Positions 42,973 to 52,732 of a DNA stretch of 64,000 nucleotides are shown one piece after another (the first letter of the stretch is position 1; every line of letters begins with the position of its first letter). Source of the stretch: Leptobrachium leishanense (lineage: Eukaryota; Chordata; Amphibia; Anura; Megophryidae); NCBI GenBank assembly GCA_009667805.1, contig CM019065.1, forward strand, positions 18,736,611 to 18,800,610, read 5' to 3'. The translations under genes and the position numbers were made by a program. Under the pieces are notes generated by a model. That model saw only the letters and a list, made by a program, of their open reading frames with translations, was not told the origin of the DNA and searched no databases.

Positions 42973-44236
42973 ATGGCACCTCGTGGCATCCTCTTCTGAG
43001 GATCTGAAGAAAAGAATTGTTGCTCTACATAAAGAAGACTGCCAAGACTCTGAAACTGAGCTGCAGCACGATGGCCAGACCCTGAAACTGAGCTGCAGCA
43101 CGGTGGCCAAGACCCTGAAACTGAGCTGCAGCATGGTGGCCAAGACTCTGAAACTGAGCTGCAGCACAGTGGCCAAGACCCTGAAACTGAGCTGCAGCAC
43201 GGTGGCCAAGACTCTGAAACTGAGCTGCAGCATGATGGCCAAGACTCTGAAACTGAGCTGCAGCACGGTGGCAAGACTCTGAAACTGAGCTGCAGCATGA
43301 TGGCCAGACCTGAAACTGAGCTGCAGCACGGTGGCCAAGACCCTGAAACTGAGCTGCAGCACGATGGCCAAGACTCTGAAACTGAGCTGCAGCACGGTGG
43401 CCAAGACTCTGAAACTGAGCTGCAGCACGGTGGCCAAGACCCTGAAACTGAGCTGCAGCACGGTGGCCAAGACTCTGAAACTGAGCTGCAGCATGGTGGC
43501 CAAGACTCTGAAACTGAGCTGCAGCACAGTGGCCAAGACCCTGAAACTGAGGTGCAGGACCGTGGCCAAGAGCATACAGCTCTTTAACAGGACAGGTTTC
43601 AATCAGAACAGGCCTCGCCATGGTCGACCAAAGAAGTTGAGTGCCCGTGCTCAGCCTCATATCCATAGGTTGTCTTTGGGGAAATAGACGTATGAGTGCT
43701 GCCAGTATTGCTGCAGAGGTTAAAGAGGTTGGGGGGGTCAGCCTGTCAGTGCTCAGACCATACGCCGCACACTGCATCAAATTGGTCTGCATGGCTGTTG
43801 TCCCAGAAGGAAGCCTCTTCTAAAGATGATGCACAAAAAAGCCTGTAAACAGTTTGCTGAAGACAAGCAGACTAAGGACATGGATTACTGGAACCCTGTC
43901 CTGTGTCTGATGAGACCAAGATAAACTTATTTGGTTCAGATGGTTTCAAGCGTGTGTGGCGGCGACCAGGTGAGGAGAAGTACAAAGAGAAGTGCGTCTT
44001 GCCTACTGTCAAGCATGGTGGTGGGAGTGTCATGGTCTGGGGCTGCCGACACTGCGGAGCCACAGTTCATTGAGGGAACCATTAATGTCAACATGTGCTG
44101 TGACATACTGAAGCAGAGCATGATCCCCTCCCTTCGGAGACTAGGTCGCAGGGCAATATTCCAACATGATAACGACCCCAAACCCAACTCCATGATTACC
44201 ACTGCCTCACTGAAGAAGCTGAGTGCTGGAAAATAA
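42973..44236 (+). pseudogene. Tc1 transposase remnant with amplified DNA-binding helix codons
   Basis: Begins MAPRGI, then SSEDLKKRIVALHKED. The helix-turn-helix codons for AKTLKLSCSTV are repeated about 16 times (43039-43570), then FNRTGFNQNRPRHGRPKKLS and SLGNRRMSAA follow in broken frames. Later pieces include DETKINLFGSDG and GGGSVMVWG from the catalytic domain and FQHDNDPK near the second aspartate. The end is cut to KKLSAGK and a stop, so the third catalytic acid and C-terminus are gone. It is not a functional enzyme. Confidence 0.85.
43039..43570 (+). repeat. 33-bp tandem repeat, about 16 copies
   Basis: Unit GCCAAGACTCTGAAACTGAG plus CTGCAGCACGGTG. Length 33 keeps frame; two or three units have 1-3 bp losses (near 43070, 43270 and 43305) that break it. 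Variation is mainly ACTCTG/ACCCTG and CACGGTG/CATGATG. Confidence 0.95.
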
Positions 44237-44648
44237 TGGTGGCCACACAAAATATTGACACTTTGGGCCCAATTTGGAGATTTTCTCTTAGGGGTGTAGT
44301 CACTTTTGTTGGCAGCGGTTTAGACATTAATGGTTGTGTGTGTTGAGTTATTTTGAGGGACAGTAAAGTTACACTGTTACACAAGCTGTCACTCACTACG
44401 TAACATTGTAACAAAGTGTCATTTCTTCAGTGTTTTCACATGAAAAGATATAATAAAATATTTACTAAAATGTGAGGGGTGTAGTCACTCCTGTCAGGTA
44501 CTGTATATATATAATGGAGATTAGTGTCTGTGGATGCAGTGTTATTCCTAATACAATTTTCTATAATCTATAGGCTTTGAGCCAGTGAGTCCAGCTTAAA
44601 ATGTAGTTTAATTGCATATAATGCACCATCAATAAATTATAATAGTAG

Positions 44649-45245
44649 TACCGGCTTGATGGAGTAGAGGTAACATCACTGCTCTATAACCGTGGAGACC
44701 CAGGCTTGAATCCCGGTCAGAGCACCTCTCCAGTAAGTGTCCTTGGACAAGACACCTAAAGGTACATACTGCCCACCCACACAATATCGGCTGTGGATTC
44801 CAGTGGTGACGTCTCTACCCTTCAACCGAGAAGAAGCAAGTCAGAATCCCATTCAGCGCATCCCTCAATACAACTGCGGAGAAGCAAGTCTCGACTTTAT
44901 GAGAAGTGGGTTCAACCTAACCACCAGGTCGCTGCTCTACAATCATGAAAAGACGACTCGATCCCACTCAGAAGACGCCACCAGCAAATGTCCTTGGGCA
45001 AGACACCCAACAATATGGATGCGCCGACCTCACAAAATACTTGTACATCTCATAGATTGTAAGTTCCCTTGGGAACAGGGACCCCTGAATCAGGCCGTAT
45101 CATCCATGCGTGGTGTTATCATGTCATCAACCCATGTGTGGTGTTATCATGTCATCAACCCATGTGTGGTGTCAGGGGTCATCGACCCCCTTGTACACTG
45201 ATCTTGTAATGCGCTGCAGAATTTGTGGCGCTATATAAATAACCG
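44649..45245 (+). repeat. tRNA-derived SINE (V-SINE-like) with L2-like tail
   Basis: Box A-like GATGGAGTAGAGGTAA, box B GGCTTGAATCCC and AGTGTCCTTGGACAAGACAC match the copy at 31268. The 3' end has GATTGTAAGTTCCCTTGGGA and AATGCGCTGCAGAATTTGTG, related to the L2-like LINE tails at 51.4 and 54.7 kb, which suggests movement by that LINE. The middle holds duplicated ACAAGACACC blocks and a triplicated GTGGTGTTATCATGTCATCA. Confidence 0.7.
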
Positions 45246-45309
45246 GTAATGTTAATATATATTATGTTTTTTATCAGTGTAGCTGCATATGTATTTCTAC
45301 ATGACGTTC

Positions 45310-45775
45310 AGCTTAAAGGGATACTGTAATAAAAATTCCATTTCACTTTTTTTGCATTTAAATAATTTCTTATCAATTTGTGCTCCTACGCAACTTGTGT
45401 ATCATGGGAACCGTAAACTGTGCAGCGCTACGGGAGTTGCGCACTTTACGTACGTATGTTCTGTAGCGCCTGTGCAGAGCGATCGATTGGAGCTGCACGC
45501 GCATGCACAGATCTGATCCACCGGCTGCCTCTCTGAGAACGCTCCCTACAGCAATTGGTCTCAGAGGGGGTGGCATCTGCAACTCTCTGTGTGTGACATC
45601 ACCAGTGACCGATCTGGTGACCGGCAGCCGGGAAATTAAAAAATCCCGGTTGTTGGTGATGCTGGGTGGGGTCGTGGAAACTCCTCTACTTCACCCAGCG
45701 ATAAAACCAGATCGGGGAGAAGGGGGGCACTCCTCACATCCTCACCACTTTAAAAAGCTGAAGTGGTCAGGATGA
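45310..45775. repeat. Unclassified repeat-like region
   Basis: Starts TTAAAGGGATACTGTAA and ends with the small palindrome CCACTTTAAAAAGCTGAAGTGG. The CATCCTCACCACTTTAAAAAG end resembles sequence flanking the hAT MITE at 27.4/30.4 kb. Confidence 0.35.
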
Positions 45776-45858
45776 GCAATATATATTTATACATGCGTAT
45801 ATACATATCATTTTCCATTTATGCTTTAGTTTTTGGCGCAGGATGATTTAGTTTTGCA

Positions 45859-46769
45859 TTATTTGTATACTTTGTCTTTCTTCATGAGTTGCTCCCTAGA
45901 GTTCATGTTGGGTCGGAACAATATGATGAAGCATTTTGGAAAAAAGATACAGATGACCACAGCCCAACTGGAGGAAATGATGGCAAAGATCTCCATGGCC
46001 ACCGTGTTCTTCCCACGGGCACTGAGATAAGCCGGTACAAAGGACACCCAGACGCTGAGGAAGGCCAGCATGCTAAATGTGATGAACTTGGCCTCGTTGA
46101 AGCTGTCTGGAAGTCTCCTGGCCAAGAAGGCAACGATGAAGCTGAGTGCTGCCAAGAGGCCAAGATATCCCACCATGCACCAGAAAGCCGTTGGCGAGTT
46201 TTCGTTGCAGATGATGATGATGACTCCAGACTGACTGCGTATGTCAAGTTCGGGGAAAGGAGGAGAAAATGAAAGCCACGTTACACAAACACACAACTGG
46301 ATCAGGACACAGAATCCCATGACAGAGTATGAAACCTTGATGCCTGACCATTTCCTTAACCTTGTTCCTGGCTTGGTGGCTTTGAAGGCAATTACAACGA
46401 TTATCGTCTTTGCCAGGACACAGGAAATGCTGAGTGAAAATACCATGCCGAACCCCACCTGGCGTAGCAGACACATCTCAGGTCGGGGATAACCAATGAA
46501 AACCAAGGCGCATAGAAAACAAAAGGAAAGGGACACAAGGAGAAGGCAACTGAGGGACCAGTTGTTGGCTTTAACAATGGGAGTTGTCCTATGGCAGAAA
46601 AATACCAACATAATACAAATGGGGATTGTAGAGGAAATAATGGCAATGGTCGCCAAGCTGACACCCATCGGATCAGTGTAGGAGAGAAATTCGATAGTCC
46701 GTGGTAGGCATCTATCCTGGACTTCATTTGGCCACATGTCCCAGGAACATTGGTCGCACTCAACAGCAT
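45859..46769 (-). CDS. V2R gene 2, last exon (seven-transmembrane domain)
   Basis: 911 bp from a TTCTTTTCAG acceptor to a TAA stop. It encodes ECDQCSWDMWP, then IEFLSYTDPMG and seven helices with HRTTPIVKANN, GYPRPEMCLLRQ, FLARRLPDSFNEAKFITF and FFPKCFIILFRP. It is a paralogue of gene 1, clearly alike but distinct in the helices and tail (it ends KKDKVYK). It joins exon 5 in phase 1. No defect is visible in this exon. Confidence 0.93.
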
Positions 46770-46848
46770 CTGAAAAGAAACATCAATGTTACCATCAAAT
46801 GTCGATCACGAGGATGTGGTAGAAAATATTCTGCGCATCCAGCAGTAC

Positions 46849-46972
46849 CTGTTTGGTTTGAGATTTCTCCTTGAGGGCAGAGGTTACATTCATAACAGCA
46901 GAAAGGTTTTCCTGGAATGGTCACCTTCTGAAATCCAGATGGACAACTTGGATTGCACCTGGAGTATGGCAC
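46849..46972 (-). CDS. V2R gene 2, exon 5 (cysteine-rich linker)
   Basis: 124 bp, the canonical size, between a TTTCACTCAG acceptor and an ACAG/GTACTG donor. It encodes CNPSCPSGFQK, CCYEC and CPQGEISNQ. With the next exon it gives 344 residues of open frame. Exons 1-4 are not found up to the window end; the upstream intron holds a GATA/TATC array, an LTR element and a LINE, so it exceeds 17 kb if the gene is whole. Confidence 0.92.
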
Positions 46973-47274
46973 CTGAGTGAAATAAAACTGATTAATTAAT
47001 AACAAGCTTCCCATAAGCATACAACACAATAAATTTACTGTGACCTATGTGGAGGAAAGCCAGCTGTATTGAGGTGGGTGAGAGGAAGCAGTGAGGAACT
47101 GGTTAAAATCAACATCCAAAGGAATCCTACAAAATGATGACATCCACCGTCACACCATCACCCATCTTTCTACCAGTTGTGGTTGCGATTGATGGAATGG
47201 GGTAATGGAATTCCTTGTTGCTTATAAAAATACTCCTAATGTATTCTGCCATTACCTCTAGGAGCCCCTCTCAG
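46973..47274. other. V2R gene 2 intron, no features
   Basis: No V2R exon 4 and no repeat was recognised in this stretch. Confidence 0.5.
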
Positions 47275-47394
47275 ATCTATCTATCCATCTGTCTATCTGT
47301 ATCTATCTAGCTATCTATCCCATATCTATCTATCTATCTATCTATCTATCCCATATCTATCTATCTATCCATCTATCCCATATCTATCTATCCA

Positions 47395-47490
<96 letters not shown>

Positions 47491-47514
47491 CCATATCTAT
47501 CTATCCATCTACAG

Positions 47515-47589
<75 letters not shown>

Positions 47590-47593
47590 ACCA

Positions 47594-47648
<55 letters not shown>

Positions 47649-47684
47649 ACCATATCTATCTATCTACCATATCTATCTATCCAA

Positions 47685-47736
<52 letters not shown>

Positions 47737-47753
47737 CATATCTATCTATCCCA

Positions 47754-47821
<68 letters not shown>

Positions 47822-47850
47822 CCATATCTATCTATCCATATCTATCTATG
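47275..47850. repeat. (TATC/GATA)n microsatellite, left block
   Basis: Long runs of CTAT with CCATAT interruptions, up to the LTR end at 47851. Confidence 0.98.
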
Positions 47851-48792
47851 TGTAGCGCTCACTCCCGGAGGAGCCGCTGAATTTAACCTCGGGTCAGTCT
47901 CCCCGCACTAGGGAATAAATATACACCAGCACTGTTGTGGATTTTATAAGTTATATAGTTTACTGGTCTCAAATAAACTGGCATATATAAAGCAAACACG
48001 GTATATATATATATTTACAGGAATTCGTAATGCGAGAAACGCGCAGTGGTAAAAAAGGAAATTTTAACCCCTTCGTTGCTGGAGTGTAAGTCCCATACAG
48101 GTTGTGTCCCAAGAAGGTGTGCGTGTATGTTTGTGTTGGTACCCGGGTACTAGATTCGACTGGCCAGTGAATGGATTCAATGTATCTTCGACTAGTCACG
48201 TTGGGGCCCTGTAGATTTAAGCAAACTGCAGCGTGCTTTGTTAACTTTACTGTGGCCTGGAAGGCCTCTCACCCATCCGCCAGATACTCTGCACCCTGGT
48301 CGACTGAGGATGTCTCTCCGCTTGATTGGGCTGGGACTCTGTGCCACCGGATCCACTGTTCTTGCTTGTCCGTCTTTGCAACAAGATTTGCAGCTTACCT
48401 CCTGCACTCCCATTGGATCATCGCGGTCTCCTAACTCGGGGTCCAATCTGCAGCTCTGTGTCTGTGCAAACCTCTCGGCGGTGGATTACTAGGTCTCTGG
48501 CAAGTCACTGAAACCGATCTCCAGCATCCGCAAGGCAGCACCTGCTCTCCGGCTTGGTCACAATCGTTCCCTGTCTCACGTGCGTCATGCTCTGTTCACC
48601 CCTCGGCGCGCACTGCTCTCCTCCACGCGAGGCTGCGGATGTCTGTCGGTTCTCCCCCCCAATTCCTGTCTCTGCCCCAAAGCATGCTGGAAAACGTAGT
48701 CCCAATGTGTCCAGTATAGTTTACATTGCGCTTGTCTCCCCCTGGTGGGCAAAAATGGGTAATTACAGCAACAGAACTAAAACAGCGCTACA
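47851..48792 (-). mobile_element. Solo LTR of the Ty3/gypsy family, inverted
   Basis: 942 bp, bounded TGTAGCGCTC...GCGCTACA. It matches the LTRs of the element at 48839-62107 in reverse orientation, with no internal sequence next to it. Both flanks are TATC repeat, so a duplication cannot be resolved. Confidence 0.9.
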
Positions 48793-48838
48793 TATCTATC
48801 TATCTATCTATCTATCTATCCCATATCTATCTATCTAT
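48793..48838. repeat. (TATC)n spacer between opposed LTRs
   Basis: 46 bp of TATC with one CCATAT interruption, the same as the large blocks on either side. Confidence 0.95.
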
Positions 48839-49778
48839 TTTAGCGCTGTTTTAGTTCTGTTGCTGTAATTGCTCATTTCTGGCCACCAGGGGGAGACCAG
48901 CGCAATCTAAACTATACTGGACACTTTGGGACTACGTTTTCCAGCATGCATTGGGGCAGAGACAGGAATTGGGTGGGGAGAACAGACAGACATCCGCAAC
49001 CTCGTGCGGTGGAGAGCCAGTGCGCTCCAAGGGGTGAACAGAGCAAGACACACGTGAGACAAGGAGCGATTGTGACCAGGCCGGAGCGCAGGTGCTGCTT
49101 TGCAGACGCTGGAGATCGGTTTCAGTGACTTGCCAGAGACCTAGTAATCCACCGCTGAGGGGTTTACACAGATACAGAGCTGCTGATTGGACCCCGAGTT
49201 AGGAGACCGCGGTGATCCAATGGGAGTGCAGGTGGTGAACTGAGAATCTTGTGGCAGAGACGGACAAGCAAGACAAGCGGATCCGGTGGCACAGAGTCCC
49301 AGCCCAATCGAGCGGAGAGACGTCCTGAGTCGACCAGGTGCAGAGTATCTGGCGGATGGGTGAGAGGCCTTCCAGGCCACAGTACAGTAACAAAGCACAC
49401 TGCAGTTTGCTTAAATCTACAGGGCCCCAACGTGACTAGTCGAAGACACATTGAATTCATTCACTGGCCAGTTGAATCTAGTACCCGGGTACCAACACAC
49501 GCATACACGTACACCTTCTTGGGACACAACCTGTATGGGACTTACACTCCGGCAACGAAGGGGTTAAAATTTCCTTTTTTACCGCTGCGCGTTTCTCACA
49601 TTACGAATTCCTGTAAATATATATATACCGTGCTTGCTTTATATATGCCAGTTTATTTGAGACCAGTAAACAATATAACTTATAAAATCCACAACAGTGC
49701 TGGTGTATATTTATTCCCTAGTGCGGGGAGACTGACCTGAGGTTAAATTCAGCGGCTCCTCCGGGAGTGAGCGCTACA
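48839..49778 (+). repeat. 5' LTR
   Basis: 940 bp, ends GAGCGCTACA. The expected first TG is TT here. In the first ~240 bp it differs from the 3' LTR at roughly 15 sites, so the insertion is not recent. The TATATATA (49619-49626) in the distal part could be a promoter. Confidence 0.9.
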
Positions 49779-49780
49779 CG

Positions 49781-49800
49781 TGGGGGCTCGTTTCCGGGAT
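49781..49800 (+). other. Primer-binding site, tRNA-Pro-like
   Basis: TGGGGGCTCG followed by TTTCCGGGAT, starting two bases after the LTR. It differs by a small insertion from the standard proline tRNA site. Confidence 0.7.
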
Positions 49801-49836
49801 CCAGTCTCTGGAAAAACTGCATTTAAAGGGTTAAAT

Positions 49837-50658
49837 ATGGATCCAGACACTGCTGCCAAATGGTGTAAGGAGCAAAGTAATCAGATAGAATTATGCATAG
49901 TCATGGATATTCCTGCAGACACTTGGGCCGAAGATCAGATTCGCCGGGCCGTGGCCGAGCTGACACCAGATCATCGGGGGTTAATCCTGGACATTAATGC
50001 AAACCCAGATACCTCTCACACGTATGTTCTTTTTGAGTGGAGAAAGGGTGTTCCAGTGTGTTTACAGGGCGCGAGCGTGAAGCTGACCGATGAGGTGGAA
50101 GTTCAACTGATTCAGCCAAGTGTACCACGTGGCGATCCCGCGAGTGTTCCCGCGCCCAGTCCGCTGGCCATGATCGGGCCTGAATTTATAGTGGCTATTG
50201 GAGATTTGCTGGCTAAATGTCAAAGAACAAGCCCTCCGCACACTAACTTTGGTTATCGACGGTTGAGAAATTTTACAGGAAACGTGCCAACTCCGGCGGG
50301 AGAAGAAACCTTCGAAGAATGGGTAGAACAGGCGATGCAGGTTCTGGATGAGTGGGACGTCCCCGAAGCTCAGAAGAAGCAAAGAATTACTGAGAGCTTA
50401 AAGGGACCTGCGTCAGAGGCTGTCAGAAACCTAAAATTGAGCAAACAAGACTGCACTGCTTTAGATTACCTAAACATACTACAGGAAGTTTTTGGGCGAA
50501 CGGAAAAGGCTGCGGAGCTCGTGTACCAGTATGAACATACTTACCAGCGGAAAGGTGAGAAGATGACTGAATATATGAGGCGCCTAGATAAGATTCTGCA
50601 CCAGATACTTCTTAAGAACCGACCGAAAAAGATAAAATCCGAATACAGCAGTTCCTGA
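49837..50658 (+). pseudogene. gag: Gag (PNMA-like), N-terminal part
   Basis: ATG at 49837, 273 codons. The N-terminal part (MDPDTAAKWCKE) resembles the start of PNMA proteins. The capsid part has FTGNVPTPAGEETFEEWVEQ, QRITESLKGPASEAVRNLK and VFGRTEKAAELVYQY, which match the PNMA/Arc-like capsid fold of Ty3/gypsy Gag. Just after KILHQILLKN a small loss relative to the duplicated copy at 51493 shifts the frame to a stop. This makes the protein end early. Confidence 0.85.
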
Positions 50659-50830
50659 GGGGCGCTCAACCTCTAGATCCTGTGATGCTACAGCTGAGAA
50701 CCAGAGAAGGTAACCGGGAATTGAAATACCTAGAACTGATCCGAGCTGTCAGAGAAGAAGAGGCTCTACTCGAAGAGAAATCCCTTAGGAGAGGAGAAAG
50801 AGCTTACGCACAACCCGTGAGGCAATGGCA
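50612..50830 (+). repeat. Gag duplication, copy 1 (left of L2 insertion)
   Basis: 219 bp, repeated at 51493-51721 with a handful of differences, mainly about 8-10 bp near the start. Copies start at TTAAGAA and end at GGCAATGGCA. Confidence 0.9.
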
Positions 50831-51492
50831 ATCTTATCTGGCCTCCCTCTGTCCCGCCTCTCCCCCCTACAATCCATCCTGAACGCCTCCGCCAGGCTAA
50901 TTCACCTCACCGCCACTCTGTCTCTGCCGCTCCCCTCTGCGAGTCCCTTCACTGGCTCCCCATCCACTGCAGAATTAAGTTCAAAATCCTTATCCTTACC
51001 TACAAAACCCTCACTAACTCAGCTCCCCACTACCTGTCCTCACTAATCACCAAATACACCCCAGCCCGCTCCCTAAGGTCAAACAGTGACCTGCGCCTAG
51101 CTTCTCCCCGCATCACCTCTTCCCATGATAGACTGCAGGACTTCTCACGCGCAGCCCCCAGTCTCTGGAACGCTCTCCCTTGTACTGTCAGACTTTCCCC
51201 TAACTTCTCTTCCTTCAAACGTTCCCTTAAAACGTTCCTATTTAGGGAAGCCTTCCACCCAACTCACTGACGCAACCATCAATCACTCTCACCTTGCAGT
51301 CCTCTCCTCCTGTTTCCAACCCCAACCCTCCTAGATTGTGAGTTCCTACGGGAATAGGGCCTCATCTCCTCCGGTACTGTTTGTCAAATGTTGTTCAATG
51401 TATTGTATTGTAACCCTGTCTTTACTGTGCCTATTGTACAGCGCTGCAGAATATGTGGGCGCTTTATAAATAAAGAATAATAATAATAATAA
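50831..51492 (+). mobile_element. 5'-truncated L2-like LINE inserted in gag
   Basis: 662 bp matching the last part of the L2-like element at 54148-54801 (TTATCTGGCCTCCCTCTGTC ... TTTATAAATAAAGAATAATA). It encodes the degraded C-terminus of the LINE protein. Flanked by the ~220-bp gag duplication. Confidence 0.9.
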
Positions 51493-52214
51493 TTAAGAAA
51501 GGGCCCGAACCGGCCAAAAAAGATAAAATCCGAATACAGCAGATCCTGAGGGGCGCTCAACCTCTAGATCCTGTGATGCTACAGCTGAGAACCAGAGAAG
51601 GTAACCGGGAATTGAAATACCTAGAACTGATCCGAGCTGTCAGAGAAGAAGAGGCTCTACTCGAAGAGAAATCCCTTAGGAGAGGAGAAAGAGCTTACGC
51701 ACAACCCGTGAGGCAATGGCATAACGAATGTTTGCAAGCGGAAGATGATTCATTAGACACCTATGGATCCGAAGTGGACGAACAGGAGCATCTGGTTGTT
51801 TCTAAATCCACCGAGAATGCTGCAAGAGAGCAAATTCTTCCTACATACAGTGAAATCCACAAAACTGTTAAGAAAGTGCAAGAAGCTCAAGCTGAATTGC
51901 AACAGGCACACATGGACCTGTGCCGAGTGCTTTTGAAGGTGACAGAGACACAGACCGATATGCAGAAGTTCCTTACTGATATGCGGACAACTGGAGTTGA
52001 TGTGGTGTCTGGCCAGGGTCCTTCAACTGAATCACCACAAGCGAGTGCGTCTCCGTCTTCAAAGAAGAGATGTTTTAGTTGTGGGGAAATGGGTCGTTTC
52101 CGAGCGCAGTGCAAAAGCCGAAAGCCTGAAGGAAATAGGGTAGAAGAGTTCCTAAAAGCCTTGGAAGGGCTGCTATCTACCTCACCGGCGGGAAATGCCA
52201 GAGGGCCCAAGTGA
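51493..52214 (+). pseudogene. gag: Gag, C-terminal part with zinc knuckle
   Basis: After the repeated segment the frame continues (RQWHNECLQAEDDSLDTYG), a coiled-coil-like stretch (EIHKTVKKVQEAQAELQQAH) and one CCHC-type knuckle near 52071-52112, CFSCGEMGRFRAQC. The knuckle's histidine is replaced by arginine. It ends at TGA 52212; the pol frame lies in -1 relative to it, as in elements that use -1 frameshifting. Confidence 0.8.
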
Positions 52215-52732
52215 AGGAGCAAACTAGGGGCCCAACGGTTAAAGACCGCTCCAGAAATCAAGCCAGGACTGAAAAGCGGAGAAGGCCCAGAGTTTCTCCA
52301 ACTGCTGAGCCTGCCAGGACTGAAAAAGTTACTCCCTTAGCATCCGGTCCTACGTCATGGGGAGGCAATGCACACCCAAAACCTACACGGGTAAAGAAGA
52401 AGGCCAGGGTACAGCAAACGGGGTCTAAACTTCCTGCTACTACGACAAAGTTTCCTGACCAGCTTATAGGTCCTTCTCCCATCGTTCCAATCCAAGTAGA
52501 GGGAGTCTATACAAAAGCTCTGTTGGACTCAGTGGCTCAAGTGACATTGCTCTACCGAGACTTCTACGAGAAGCACTTGAAACACATACCTCTACAGAAG
52601 TTAAAGGACCTTGAAATCTGGGGTATCGGGACTGAGAAACTTCCCTATGATGGATATCTACAGGTGAAGTTAGAGATCGGATCCGAAGTCATCGGACAGT
52701 CTGGAGGTTGTGATGCATTGGTCATTGTGTGT
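52211..52732 (+). pseudogene. pol: Pol, protease part
   Basis: A basic linker precedes an aspartic protease with VPIQVEGVYTKALLDSVAQV, where the active-site DSG is changed to DSV. LLYRDFYEKHL and WGIGTEKLPYDGYLQVKLEI follow. The frame is cut by an L2-like LINE after VIVC. Confidence 0.8.

Larger units (their letters stand above)
42600..44503 (+). mobile_element. Tc1/mariner transposon, inactive
   Basis: TA on each side, with inverted ends of about 240 bp (CAGTATCTGACAG... and ...CTGTCAGGTACTG) that stay alike inward to TTGGGCCCAA. Inside is a Tc1-type transposase with an amplified 33-bp unit, frameshifts and no final catalytic segment. The left flank is a (TA)n run. Confidence 0.9.

Noticed and set aside
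42940..43792. Minus-strand frames of 220 and 255 codons
   Set aside because: Antisense reading of the 33-bp transposase repeat.
48171..49460. Frames of 60-104 codons in the LTRs
   Set aside because: The same short frames recur in each LTR copy, as expected of LTR sequence, and have no domain.
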